Shown piece after piece: positions 44,667 through 53,123 of a stretch of 64,000 nt of DNA. The notes beneath the pieces are model-generated. The model was not told the DNA's origin. It was given only the letters and a program-made list of their open reading frames with translations, and made no database searches. The position numbers were made by a program, and so were the translations under genes. Within the stretch, counting starts at the first letter, position 1. The number at the start of each line of letters is the position of its first letter. Source of the DNA: Chloroflexota bacterium (lineage in GTDB: Bacteria; Chloroflexota; Anaerolineae; Promineifilales; Promineifilaceae); the NCBI GenBank assembly GCA_020628815.1, contig JAHDEN010000007.1, positions 1 to 64,000 of the forward strand, given 5' to 3'.

Positions 44667-45635
44667 CTAACTCATCTTAAAGTTTGGAAGGGACTTAGAC
44701 GGCCAGCTTTTACCAAAATACCAAAGCCATAGCTGTTTACCGATTTTGATAACCAACAAAACGGTCATCACGATGAGCACAATGGTCAACGCCAAGTGGA
44801 GAACTTGGTTAAACAAAGTCACTGTCACAATTTGTGGCACCGCGTTGATTCGATAGATAACAAATATGCCAAATGCAGATTGTCCGATATCTAGCCAGCG
44901 TAAAAGCGTCGTCCAGCGGCCGCGCCAAGCGACCAATCCGCTTACGACGCCGTCAGCAATCACTGATGCGACAAACAGAGGCAGCAACGGCCGAAATGCA
45001 TCTGTAATCACCCAGCCTAAAATACCTTTAGGGGCCAAAAAGATAAGGGCCGCACCTACAAACAGAATCGAGAAAACAACCCCGGTTATCACTTCCCACC
45101 GATTGATGCGGTCTGGATCATCGGCCGGTTGAATCATAGTGGGCTTCCATGCTTCAGTTTCGATTTCAGGAGCAAAATCACTCCCATAATAACGTTCGAG
45201 CAATCCGAAAATCAGCGTGATGATGGCAAAAGAGATTCCAATCGCCTGTAGATATGCCTCAACAAGGCCTCGGCCGGGCGAAAACAAATTAACCGCCCCA
45301 ATCCCCCAATAAGAGACAGCAAAAGCTACTAGATGCACAGCAGTCAAAACGAAAAAGACAATCGTAGCAACCATTTGGAACAAGGGGAACCAGCGGGGTC
45401 CAATCAGATATTTTTCACCACGATATTGAACCGCCATCTCTTCCGGGCTGCCAAACTCAATCAGAACGTCACTCACCAAAGAGACAGAGACATCTCGATC
45501 GCTGGCTTCAGCACGTGTCTCAACTTCATCTTGAATCAAAGATCGCAATTCTCGTTGAATATCTTCGCGCCCTTTTTTAGGCAATAAAGACCCCACCTCA
45601 ACAATATAACCGTCTATCATTTCTTCCGGGTTCAT
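44667..45635 (-). CDS. Membrane protein with HAAS/DUF1700-type N-terminal domain
   Basis: The 322-residue protein opens with a helical regulatory domain (MIDGYIVEVGSLLPKKGREDIQRELRSLIQDEVE, with IEFGSPEEMAVQYRG) of the kind found in PadR-partner membrane proteins. About six to seven transmembrane helices follow to residue 310. It lies 20 bp after the PadR gene, and PadR/HAAS-type pairs are common. The domain probably regulates the membrane part or senses envelope state. No transported substrate is inferable. Confidence 0.85.
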   Translation of the reverse strand: MNPEEMIDGYIVEVGSLLPKKGREDIQRELRSLIQDEVETRAEASDRDVSVSLVSDVLIEFGSPEEMAVQYRGEKYLIGPRWFPLFQMVATIVFFVLTAVHLVAFAVSYWGIGAVNLFSPGRGLVEAYLQAIGISFAIITLIFGLLERYYGSDFAPEIETEAWKPTMIQPADDPDRINRWEVITGVVFSILFVGAALIFLAPKGILGWVITDAFRPLLPLFVASVIADGVVSGLVAWRGRWTTLLRWLDIGQSAFGIFVIYRINAVPQIVTVTLFNQVLHLALTIVLIVMTVLLVIKIGKQLWLWYFGKSWPSKSLPNFKMS

Positions 45636-45654
45636 GATTTTCTCCTTTTATGTG

Positions 45655-45996
45655 TTATAAAAGTTTGTCCATTGTTCCAATCAAAAATTGCCAATCTTGT
45701 TTCAGATGCTCAAGAATTTCAGCCCCCGCGTCGCTGATGATGTAATAGCGCCGCGGCCGTTTTGCATCGACCACCCGCCAATCACTCTTTAGCAGCCCTT
45801 GTTTTTCCAAGCGCCGCAGTAATGGATAGAGCGTCCCTTCGTTTATTTCTAGCCCTTTTTCAGCTAAAGCTTGCTTTAAAGAATACCCATACTGCTCAGT
45901 TTTAAGCTGAGCCAGCACGGCTAAAACCAAGGCCCCTCGTCGTAGTTCGCCGCTTAAATTTTCATACAGGCTCTTTGAATCAGACTTTTTTGCCAT
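45655..45996 (-). CDS. PadR-family transcriptional regulator
   Basis: The 113-residue winged-helix protein matches PadR: LRRGALVLAVLAQLKTEQYGYSLKQALAEKG, EINEGTLYPLLRRLEKQGLL and the wing DAKRPRRYYIISDAG. It is probably autoregulatory and represses itself and the HAAS-type gene behind it. Repeats of ACTGTR at 46008-46044 overlap its promoter. No Shine-Dalgarno is visible before the ATG, so the transcript may be leaderless. Confidence 0.92.
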   Translation of the reverse strand: MAKKSDSKSLYENLSGELRRGALVLAVLAQLKTEQYGYSLKQALAEKGLEINEGTLYPLLRRLEKQGLLKSDWRVVDAKRPRRYYIISDAGAEILEHLKQDWQFLIGTMDKLL

Positions 45997-46007
45997 GCAG
46001 GAGAGGT

Positions 46008-46044
46008 TACTGTATATCGCACAGTATTGTCAAGTCACAGTATT
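46008..46044. promoter_or_regulatory. Probable PadR operator
   Basis: TACTGT-N7-ACAGTA is a perfect inverted repeat just upstream of the padR start. A further CACAGTATT copy repeats the right half 16 bp away. PadR proteins commonly bind paired sites over their own promoter. Confidence 0.5.
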
Positions 46045-46097
46045 AATTGCATTAGGTTGTTCGTAGGTAAGCCCGTATCAACTCGAGCGTTTTTCCA

Positions 46098-46251
46098 ACC
46101 AAATCCCCTCCCCCCTGCTTCGCAGGGACCCTCTCCCAGTGGGAAAAGGAAATTAACTGGTTTGTTATGGACAAATTTTGCCCTGCTGAACAATTTCGCT
46201 CCCTTCTCCCGAGGGGAGAAGGTGCCCCGCCAGGGGCGGATGAGGGGTTCA
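46098..46251. repeat. REP-like inverted pair upstream of thiolase
   Basis: Two C-rich arms, each with its own small stem-loop (CTG-CTTCG-CAG type on the left, GCCCC/GGGGC on the right), are inverse copies of one another and share CCCTCTCCC/TTCTCCC and GAAATT ends. This gap of about 390 bp has no gene; small ORFs over it are artefacts of the repeat. Confidence 0.6.
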
Positions 46252-46385
46252 TAAGGCAATTCTTCGCTTAAGGTGGACCCAATGGGTCGTTCAGGCACGT
46301 GCCTTTAGCCCAGCGTGTTCTCAATCGAAATAGTCGGGTAAAATCTTGGTCGAAATAATTTCTAAAGTTACTGGAGAGACACCCC

Positions 46386-47567
46386 ATGAAAGAAGCAGTT
46401 ATCGTATCCACCGCTCGTACACCCATCGGCCGAGCGTATAAAGGGGCATTAAACGCCACACACGCCCCTACACTGGCAGGACAAACTATCGCAGAAGCGG
46501 TCAAACGGGCGGGCATCGACCCGGCCGAAGTTGACGATGTGATCATGGGATGCGCCATGGGGCAAGGGACAACGGGCTACAACATCGGCCGCTTAGCAGC
46601 CTTAGCGGGCGGACTCCCCGTCACCGTGAGCGGCATGACGATCGATCGCCAATGTTCATCTGGGATGATGGCGATCGCTACGGCCGCCAAACAAATCATC
46701 CACGATGGAATGCAGGTCGCCATCGGCGGTGGGGTTGAGTCGATCAGCCTCGTCCAAAATGACCACATGAACCGCTTTCAGGGGCAAGATCCTAAACTGA
46801 TGGCGGTACACAAAGACGTGTACATGCCGATGCTACAGACGGCCGAAACAGTGGCGGCTCGTTACGGCATCAGCCGCGAAGCGCAGGACGAATACGGCTA
46901 TCAGAGCCAAATGCGGACTGCGGCCGGGCAAGAAGCTGGAGCATTTGATGATGAGATCATCCCGATCAAAACAACCAAAGCGGTTTTTGATAAAGAAACA
47001 AAAGAGATGAGCTTTCATGATGTAGAACTTACCAAAGATGAGGGGAACCGGCCGGGCACGACGCTCGAAGGATTGGCCAATGTTCGTTTGGTCAACGAAG
47101 GTGGCACCATCACGGCCGGGAATGCCAGCCAAATGTCAGACGGCGCATCTGCCTGTGTGTTGATGGACGGCAAGCTAGCCGAACAGCGTGGGTTACAACC
47201 GCTCGGCATTTATCGTGGGATTGCGGTCGCCGGGTGTGAGCCGGACGAAATGGGGATCGGCCCGATTTATGCGATTCCAAAATTGCTCAAGCAACATGGT
47301 TTAAGCATCGACGATATCGACTTGTGGGAACTCAATGAAGCGTTTGCGGTTCAAGTCATCTACTGCCGTGATCATCTGGGGATTGATAACGACAAGCTCA
47401 ACGTGAACGGTGGCTCAATCTCAATTGGGCATCCTTATGGGATGAGCGGCAGCCGGATGGTGGCGCACGCCCTGATCGAAGGCAAACGTCGTGGCGCAAA
47501 ATATGTGGTTAGCACCATGTGTGTAGGCGGTGGCATGGGTGCGGCCGGGCTGTTCGAAGTGGCCTAA
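46386..47567 (+). CDS. Acetyl-CoA acetyltransferase (thiolase II)
   Basis: The 393-residue thiolase condenses two acetyl-CoA or cleaves 3-ketoacyl-CoA. The nucleophile is Cys90 in DRQCSSG; His in [17 protein letters not shown] and the second cysteine in [10 protein letters not shown] complete the active site. The length is typical. It has its own GGAGAG ribosome site, and a strong stem-loop follows the stop. No acyl-CoA pathway genes are adjacent, so biosynthetic and degradative roles cannot be separated. Confidence 0.95.
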   Translation: MKEAVIVSTARTPIGRAYKGALNATHAPTLAGQTIAEAVKRAGIDPAEVDDVIMGCAMGQGTTGYNIGRLAALAGGLPVTVSGMTIDRQCSSGMMAIATAAKQIIHDGMQVAIGGGVESISLVQNDHMNRFQGQDPKLMAVHKDVYMPMLQTAETVAARYGISREAQDEYGYQSQMRTAAGQEAGAFDDEIIPIKTTKAVFDKETKEMSFHDVELTKDEGNRPGTTLEGLANVRLVNEGGTITAGNASQMSDGASACVLMDGKLAEQRGLQPLGIYRGIAVAGCEPDEMGIGPIYAIPKLLKQHGLSIDDIDLWELNEAFAVQVIYCRDHLGIDNDKLNVNGGSISIGHPYGMSGSRMVAHALIEGKRRGAKYVVSTMCVGGGMGAAGLFEVA

Positions 47568-47579
47568 TTAAACACAATG

Positions 47580-47610
47580 GATCGGTCAGATTCTCATGAT
47601 CTGACCGATC
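47580..47610 (+). terminator. Stem-loop after the thiolase gene
   Basis: GATCGGTCAGAT pairs perfectly with ATCTGACCGATC (12 bp, 7-nt loop) 12 bp after the stop. There is no T-run, so it may stabilise the 3 prime end or act with Rho instead of being a classic intrinsic terminator. Confidence 0.65.
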
Positions 47611-47703
47611 TACTCTCAACAAGTTTGGGATCACCTACTGTTCAATCCAGCTTATTTTGAATGAAAATCAGTTAATTAAAGGCCTATCTCAGCAAACTCT
47701 TTT

Positions 47704-47713
47704 TTGTATACAA
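47704..47713. promoter_or_regulatory. GntR/FCD operator copy 1
   Basis: TTGTATACAA, a perfect palindrome of the class bound by FCD-type GntR regulators. It lies about 160 bp upstream of the FCD regulator gene; an identical copy is 94 bp downstream. Confidence 0.65.
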
Positions 47714-47797
47714 TCCAAAAGTTCATCGCCAAAGCCGACTCACAATCTAACTTGACGACTCGTTTTTATTAGCCTAGAATCTCGTCGCGTCGCTGTT

Positions 47798-47807
47798 TTG
47801 TATACAA
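47798..47807. promoter_or_regulatory. GntR/FCD operator copy 2
   Basis: Second identical TTGTATACAA, about 60 bp before the FCD regulator start. The two sites are separated by 94 bp, close to nine helical turns, which would allow looping. Confidence 0.65.
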
Positions 47808-47866
47808 TTTATTGACAAACGGGACATTGAACCAACTAGGGTCAACCATTTAAAAAGGGATCGGTG

Positions 47867-48574
47867 ATGTTTAAATCTAGCCAAGAAACAAAAGCAGATC
47901 CGCCATCTGAAGCATTTGGTCCCAACACCACCTTGCGTGCGCAGGTTCAAAACACACTGCGCAATGCGATTCTAAACGGCCGGTTTAAGGCGGGGCAAAA
48001 ACTAATTGAACGGGAGCTGTGCGAATTGACCGGAGCCAGCCGCTCGATCCTACGCGAAGCCCTTATCAACTTAGAAGCCAACGGCCTCATTGAAAGGCAG
48101 TCTTACCGAGGGTTTAGAGTTACACAGATCGGACCACGCAAAGTTAAAGAGATTTTTGAACTCAGAGCAACGCTAGAGACACTAGCGGCCGAGCTTTTCA
48201 CCGAACGGGCAAGCGACCAAGAGATTCAAGCGGTTGCTGATGTATTTATCGAGCTGGAAGAATGTGTGCGTGATTTTGATTTAGAACGGATGCGAGCGGT
48301 AAAAGTTCGCTACTACGACATCCTATTTACCGGCTGCCGCAACGTAGAAATTCGGCGCGCGCTAGAAAATGTGATTGATCGCATTCACTATTTGCGCAGT
48401 CAGCTCATTGCGGACCCCGACCGGCGAAAAACATCGCTCATTGAGATGCGCCGCCTGACAACGGCCCTGGTTAATCGGGATCAGCTAGCGGCGCGGGCGG
48501 CCTGCTTGGCCCACGTGGTGGCGGCTCGCGATGCGGTGTTAAAACAAATGGCAGACGCAACCGAAACCCCCTAA
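47867..48574 (+). CDS. GntR-family regulator, FCD subfamily
   Basis: The 235-residue regulator has an N-terminal winged helix (LRAQVQNTLRNAILNGRFKAGQKLIERELCELTGASRSILREAL) and an all-helical FCD effector domain (about 95-225). FCD domains bind small carboxylates, usually with a metal, and usually repress catabolic operons. It heads a co-directional catabolic set and has two operator-like TTGTATACAA sites upstream. GTG in the ORF track is directly followed by ATG at 47867, taken as the start. Confidence 0.93.
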   Translation: MFKSSQETKADPPSEAFGPNTTLRAQVQNTLRNAILNGRFKAGQKLIERELCELTGASRSILREALINLEANGLIERQSYRGFRVTQIGPRKVKEIFELRATLETLAAELFTERASDQEIQAVADVFIELEECVRDFDLERMRAVKVRYYDILFTGCRNVEIRRALENVIDRIHYLRSQLIADPDRRKTSLIEMRRLTTALVNRDQLAARAACLAHVVAARDAVLKQMADATETP

Positions 48575-48600
48575 ACAAACTTTAAAAGCGAGGAAAAGAA

Positions 48601-49398
48601 GTGGCAGATCAAGACAACAATGGAACTGTTTATGAGTTAAGCGGTCCTGAGGATGCACCGGTCATCGCCCTAGTGCACGGCCTTGGGCTAAACCGGCAAA
48701 CATGGCGCGATCATGAGCCCAAGTTGGCCAAACGGTATCGGGTTCTAAACTACGACCTGTATGGACATGGGGAAAGCGCTCCACCACCTTTAAAGCCAAC
48801 CCTTACGCTCTTTGCCGAGCAGCTGCGAGACTTGCTTGATTATCTCAACATCAACAGCTGTGCCGTCGTCGGCTTCTCATTAGGTGGGATGATTAATCGC
48901 CGCTTCGCCCTTGATTTCCCCGGCCGTGCAACCGCCCTCGCCATCCTCAATTCTCCCCATGAAAGGGGTGATGAAGCCCAAAAAGCGGTTGAAGAACGAG
49001 CCGCAAAATCGGCCGCCGGTGGCCCAGGAGCCACGCTCGACACCACGCTAAAACGGTGGCTTACGCCCGATTTCTTAGCCAATGAACCGGCCAGAATAGA
49101 AGAGATCAAAAAATGGGTGCTGGCCAACGATCACGAGATCTATGCGCAGTGCCGTTGGGTATTGGCTAACGGAGTGATCGAAATCATCCGGCCGGAGCCG
49201 CCCCTAACCGTGCCAACCTTGGTGATGACGTGTGAAAACGACACAGGCAGCACCCCAGCCATGAGCCACACCATCGCCTCCGAAATCGCCGGATCACAAA
49301 CCATCATCGTGCCAAAATTGCAGCATTTAGGGCTGCTTGAACAGCCGGATCTGTTTACAACACCGGTATTAAAATTTTTAGACGAGCTGTTTTTCTAA
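48601..49398 (+). CDS. Alpha/beta hydrolase
   Basis: The 265-residue hydrolase has the oxyanion loop VHGLGLNRQTW, the nucleophile elbow GFSLGGM and the C-terminal histidine in KLQHLGLLEQ. It is closest in style to enol-lactone hydrolases and other ring-fission product hydrolases. Start is GTG after GCGAGGAAAAG. It is the first enzyme gene behind the FCD regulator; the substrate is presumably an ester or lactone formed in the same pathway. Confidence 0.9.
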   Translation: MADQDNNGTVYELSGPEDAPVIALVHGLGLNRQTWRDHEPKLAKRYRVLNYDLYGHGESAPPPLKPTLTLFAEQLRDLLDYLNINSCAVVGFSLGGMINRRFALDFPGRATALAILNSPHERGDEAQKAVEERAAKSAAGGPGATLDTTLKRWLTPDFLANEPARIEEIKKWVLANDHEIYAQCRWVLANGVIEIIRPEPPLTVPTLVMTCENDTGSTPAMSHTIASEIAGSQTIIVPKLQHLGLLEQPDLFTTPVLKFLDELFF

Positions 49399-49439
49399 AT
49401 CAGCACAACTCAAAAACCCCACATAAAAGAAGGACAACT

Positions 49440-51125
49440 ATGAAACATTTATCAGGTGGCCAAGCGGCCGTAGAGGCACTCAAAGTAGAAGAAGTGGGCC
49501 ATGTGTTTGGCCTGATCGGCTCTGCCACAATCGAAATGTTTGACGCTTTTTACGGCTCAACAGACATTAAGTTAATCGGCGTACGTGATGAACGGACCGG
49601 AACCCATATGGCCGACGGGTATGCCCGAGCAACCGGCGGACCGGGTGTGATCTTGGCAGGCCAAAACGGACCTGGCACAACCAATCTTGTAACTGGCTTG
49701 TCACAAGCGGCGGCCGCATTCTCCCCTGTCGTCGCTCTGGCTGGTTCTTTAGCAACCGGCCATGTCTATCGGGATGCGTTTCAAGAGGTTGACCAAGAGG
49801 CGCTGTTTAAACCGATCACCAAAAAGACGTGGACCGTTCCATCCACCGACCGGGTACCAGAAATGATGCGGGAAGCATTCCGTGTGGCACTCTCACCCCG
49901 GCAAGGACCGGTTCAGCTGAACTTACCCCGCGACATTCTAGCAGCCACGGCCGACTACCCTGATTTTCAATCACCTAAACAGTATCGGTCGCACAGCTTA
50001 CCGGCCGCACCAGAAGCGGCCATTCAAGATTCGGCCGAGCTGTTGCGCCATGCGAAAAAGCCGGTCATCGTCGCCGGTGGTGGCATCAAGAACACCGTGG
50101 CCCATGAAGCCTGCATCGAACTGGCCGAAACATTAAACGCCCCGATTGTGACCTCACCGGGCCATGGGGATGCGATCCCGTTTGGCCACCGCCTAAATGC
50201 TGGGCAGATGGGGCCGCGCGGTAACGTAGTGGCTTCAAGATTGGTGAAAGAGGCTGACGTAATTTTGGCCCTCGGCACCCGATTGGGCTTCAACTCAACC
50301 TTTTACACCTACGACAACATTAATGAACAGGCGAAAATCATCCAGGTTGAAATTGAGCCAACCGCCATCGGCCGGTTTTTCCCGGTCACCATCGGCATTT
50401 TTGCAGATGCCCCTACGGTGGCTAAGCAGCTAACAAAAGCGCTTGGCACGCTTGAGGCCATAGCAGAGGTTGATGCTTGGACCCAACAGTATATTCAAGA
50501 GCGAAAAGCGTATTTAGCCAAACGGGATGCGGACGCAGATGTTGAGGCGTTCCCCATCGTTCCGTCTGGGCTGTTTAAGGGATTGCGTGATGCGTTACCA
50601 AAAGATGCGACCATCACCCTAGATGCTGGAACCATGTGCCTGCAGGTAACCGACGCACTGAATTACCATCGGCCGCAAAGCTTGTTTACCCCGCTTGATT
50701 TTGGCCTTGTCGGCTTTTCGTTTGCAGCTGGATTAGGGGCAAAAGCGGCCCGGCCGGACTCACCCGTGATTAGTTTCTGCGGGGATGGTGGCTTCGGCAT
50801 GACGATTTCTGAGCTCAGTACGGCAGTTGAATACGACCTCAACACTGTCACCATTGTGATGAACAATCAGTGCTGGGGTGCTGAAAAGGCGTATCAACGA
50901 GACTTTTTTGACGAACGGTATATTGCGGCCGACATTAAAAGCCCGCCGTTTGACAAAGTCGCAGAACTCTATGGCGCGGCCGGATATCGGGTCGAGCGGG
51001 TGTCAGAGCTGGGCGATGCGGTGCAAGCTGCGCTCAACTGTGGCAAACCGGCCGTCATCGATGTGGCCGTTGATCCCAACGCCCTTTACAGCTTCCGACG
51101 TGATTCGTTTAAACATCGGGAGTAA
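49440..51125 (+). CDS. Thiamine-diphosphate-dependent enzyme
   Basis: The 561-residue ThDP enzyme has the N-terminal glutamate (GVRDERTGTHMADGYARATG), QNGPGTTNLVTG, a central domain and the cofactor motif GDGGFGMT to MNNQCWGAEK at about 445-480. QNGPG-TN-VT and FQEVDQ recall sulfoacetaldehyde acetyltransferase (Xsc), but no phosphotransacetylase gene is adjacent and resemblance is partial. Acetolactate-synthase-like decarboxylases are equally possible. It lies within a co-directional operon with hydrolase, CMD, aldehyde dehydrogenase and LLM oxidoreductase genes. A heptad array begins 2 bp after its stop codon. Confidence 0.9.
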   Translation: MKHLSGGQAAVEALKVEEVGHVFGLIGSATIEMFDAFYGSTDIKLIGVRDERTGTHMADGYARATGGPGVILAGQNGPGTTNLVTGLSQAAAAFSPVVALAGSLATGHVYRDAFQEVDQEALFKPITKKTWTVPSTDRVPEMMREAFRVALSPRQGPVQLNLPRDILAATADYPDFQSPKQYRSHSLPAAPEAAIQDSAELLRHAKKPVIVAGGGIKNTVAHEACIELAETLNAPIVTSPGHGDAIPFGHRLNAGQMGPRGNVVASRLVKEADVILALGTRLGFNSTFYTYDNINEQAKIIQVEIEPTAIGRFFPVTIGIFADAPTVAKQLTKALGTLEAIAEVDAWTQQYIQERKAYLAKRDADADVEAFPIVPSGLFKGLRDALPKDATITLDAGTMCLQVTDALNYHRPQSLFTPLDFGLVGFSFAAGLGAKAARPDSPVISFCGDGGFGMTISELSTAVEYDLNTVTIVMNNQCWGAEKAYQRDFFDERYIAADIKSPPFDKVAELYGAAGYRVERVSELGDAVQAALNCGKPAVIDVAVDPNALYSFRRDSFKHRE

Positions 51126-51126
51126 T

Positions 51127-51203
51127 CAGCTATCAGTATTCAGTTTTCAGTTAGGCTGCTAAAAGTCAAGCTGAAAGCTGACGGCTAATAGCTAAAAGCC
51201 AAA
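51127..51203. repeat. Heptad array between ThDP and CMD genes
   Basis: Eleven in-phase units: four of the form CAGNTNN, a central turn, then AGCTNAN/GGCTNAN units as the inverse arm. It begins just after the upstream stop and ends 1 bp before the next ATG (51205). Confidence 0.85.
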
Positions 51204-51204
51204 A

Positions 51205-51585
51205 ATGACTCAAGAAGAAAAAATATATCCAAACACAATTGCCCATCAAGAAAAAGGAGACTGGAACCCGATCTGGGGACAGCTCCAAGAAATTGACCCA
51301 GATTATCTAGAAGCGTACCTCACTTTTCGGTCGATTCCTCGCCGTGAAGGCCCCCTGCCGGAAAAGTACAAAGAGCTGATTATGATTGCGATCAACGCGG
51401 CTACTACCCATCTTTATGCACCCGGCACCCGCAGACATATGCAAAACGCCTTAAAAGCTGGGGCCACCAAAGAGGAAATTTTTGAAGCGATTCAGCTCAC
51501 CACGGTGATGGGAATCCACGCCATGAATTTGGGATTGCCGATGCTTAATGAAGAGGTTAAGAAGTTCAACGCGGCCCAGTCATAG
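51205..51585 (+). CDS. Carboxymuconolactone decarboxylase-family protein
   Basis: The 126-residue helical protein is of the CMD/AhpD-like family: YLTFRSIPRREGPLPEKYKELIMIAI and a core RRHMQNALKAGATKEEIFEAIQL. The CxxC redox pair of AhpD is absent, so it is not a peroxidase-type member. CMD members decarboxylate a lactone or act as gamma-lactone-linked accessory proteins in catabolic operons. Its position between ThDP enzyme and aldehyde dehydrogenase genes supports a role in the same pathway. Confidence 0.85.
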   Translation: MTQEEKIYPNTIAHQEKGDWNPIWGQLQEIDPDYLEAYLTFRSIPRREGPLPEKYKELIMIAINAATTHLYAPGTRRHMQNALKAGATKEEIFEAIQLTTVMGIHAMNLGLPMLNEEVKKFNAAQS

Positions 51586-51607
51586 CCAGCACCACAGGAA
51601 AAACAAC

Positions 51608-53083
51608 ATGAAACATTATCAAATGTACATCGATGGAAAATGGTGCGACGCTGAAGATGGCGCAACCCTCCAATCGATTAACCCGGCCACAGGGCAAGTT
51701 TGGGCCACGGTTGCAGTTGCGGGTGAGGCTGAGGTCAATCGAGCCGTAGCGGCGGCCGACCGTGCTCTAAAATCTGGCCCATGGGCAGAGATGAACGCGA
51801 CCCAACGGGGGAAACTACTGCGCAAATTGGGTGACTTGATCAGCACGCGGGTTAAACATCTGGGTGATATCGAGACGATTGACAGCGGCAAATTGGCCAA
51901 AGAAACGCACGGTCAAACCGGCTATGTCTCTGACTACTATTATTACTACGCTGGTTTAGCCGACAAAATTCAGGGGGCAACGCTCCCCATCGACAAACCG
52001 AACATGCACGTGTACACCAAGCGTGTTCCGATTGGGGTGGTAGCGGCCGTTGTGCCGTGGAACGCGCAGATGTTTTTGACGGCGACCAAGCTGGGTCCTG
52101 CTTTGGCGGCCGGGAACACGGTGGTATTGAAAGCGTCTGAACATGCTCCAGCCCCGCTATTTGAGTTTGCCAAAATTATTGAAGAGGCCGGTTTCCCACC
52201 CGGCGTTGTGAACGTCATCACCGGCTTTGGTGAGCCATGCGGCCGGTTGCTCACCAGCCATCCTGACGTAGCCCGGGTCGCTTTTACCGGCGGACCAGAA
52301 ACTGCGCGCCATGTGGTGCGCAACACGGCCGAAAATTTCGCCGTTGTCTCGCTTGAGCTGGGTGGCAAATCACCCATCATTGTGTTTGAAGATGCGGATA
52401 TTGAAAACGCCCTGAATGCTGTTATCGCCGGAAACTTTGGGGCCACGGGGCAGAGCTGTGTGGCAGGCTCACGTGTCTTTGTCCAGTCGAGCATCCGCAA
52501 AAAGTTTTTAGAGCAGCTGGTTGAGCGGGCCAAACTAATCAAGATCGGCGATCCCTTGGCCGAAGAGACGCAAATTGGGCCGCTGGCAACCAAAGCGCAG
52601 CTCGAACATATCACAGAATCTGTGAACGATGCGGTTGCTCAAGGAGCTACGCTGTTGCACGGTGGAGCATCTCCCAAAGGCTTTGAAAACGGCTGGTATT
52701 ACGAGCCAACTATTCTTGATTGCCCCAATCAACAGGTACGCACGGTTCAAGAAGAGATGTTTGGCCCTGTGCTTTCAACCCTTAGCTTTGAGACGGAAGA
52801 AGAGGCGATTGCGCTGGCAAACGATACACAGTTTGGTCTAGCGGCCGGTGTGTTTACTAAAGATGTCGGCCGGGCAATTCGTGTCTCAGACGCGATTCTT
52901 TCCGGCATTGTATGGGTCAACACCTATCGGGTGATCTCACCCATCGCCCCGTTTGGTGGCTTTAAGCACAGCGGCCCCGGCCGTGAAAGCGGTGTCGATG
53001 CGATTCACGAATACACCCGCACAAAAACCGTTTGGATCAATACGTCCCAAGAGCCAATGGCAAATCCATTTGGCATTCGATAA
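51608..53083 (+). CDS. Aldehyde dehydrogenase
   Basis: The 491-residue NAD(P)-dependent dehydrogenase starts at MKHYQMYIDGKW (51608), after CAGGAAAA; the ORF track adds 20 codons. Asn152 in VPWN, Glu250 in LELGGKSP and the nucleophile Cys284 in GQSCVAGSR are present. It oxidises an aldehyde to the acid, probably an intermediate in the operon. No CoA-dependence hallmark was noted. It follows the CMD gene closely and precedes an LLM oxidoreductase gene. Confidence 0.95.
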   Translation: MKHYQMYIDGKWCDAEDGATLQSINPATGQVWATVAVAGEAEVNRAVAAADRALKSGPWAEMNATQRGKLLRKLGDLISTRVKHLGDIETIDSGKLAKETHGQTGYVSDYYYYYAGLADKIQGATLPIDKPNMHVYTKRVPIGVVAAVVPWNAQMFLTATKLGPALAAGNTVVLKASEHAPAPLFEFAKIIEEAGFPPGVVNVITGFGEPCGRLLTSHPDVARVAFTGGPETARHVVRNTAENFAVVSLELGGKSPIIVFEDADIENALNAVIAGNFGATGQSCVAGSRVFVQSSIRKKFLEQLVERAKLIKIGDPLAEETQIGPLATKAQLEHITESVNDAVAQGATLLHGGASPKGFENGWYYEPTILDCPNQQVRTVQEEMFGPVLSTLSFETEEEAIALANDTQFGLAAGVFTKDVGRAIRVSDAILSGIVWVNTYRVISPIAPFGGFKHSGPGRESGVDAIHEYTRTKTVWINTSQEPMANPFGIR

Positions 53084-53123
53084 CTAAAACCCAAAATAAC
53101 CCACAATCCCAGGAGACAACCTA

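Noticed and set aside
46027-46298. Several overlapping ORFs of 66-87 codons
   Set aside because: They lie over the REP-like inverted repeat and have no ribosome site; open frames result from the C/G-rich repeat.
47580-47610. Classic intrinsic terminator after thiolase
   Set aside because: The 12-bp stem is perfect but lacks a T-run; kept only as a stem-loop with reduced confidence.
49440-51125. Calling the ThDP enzyme sulfoacetaldehyde acetyltransferase (xsc)
   Set aside because: Only scattered motifs agree and no phosphotransacetylase or sulfonate genes are adjacent; kept as a possibility within the entry.
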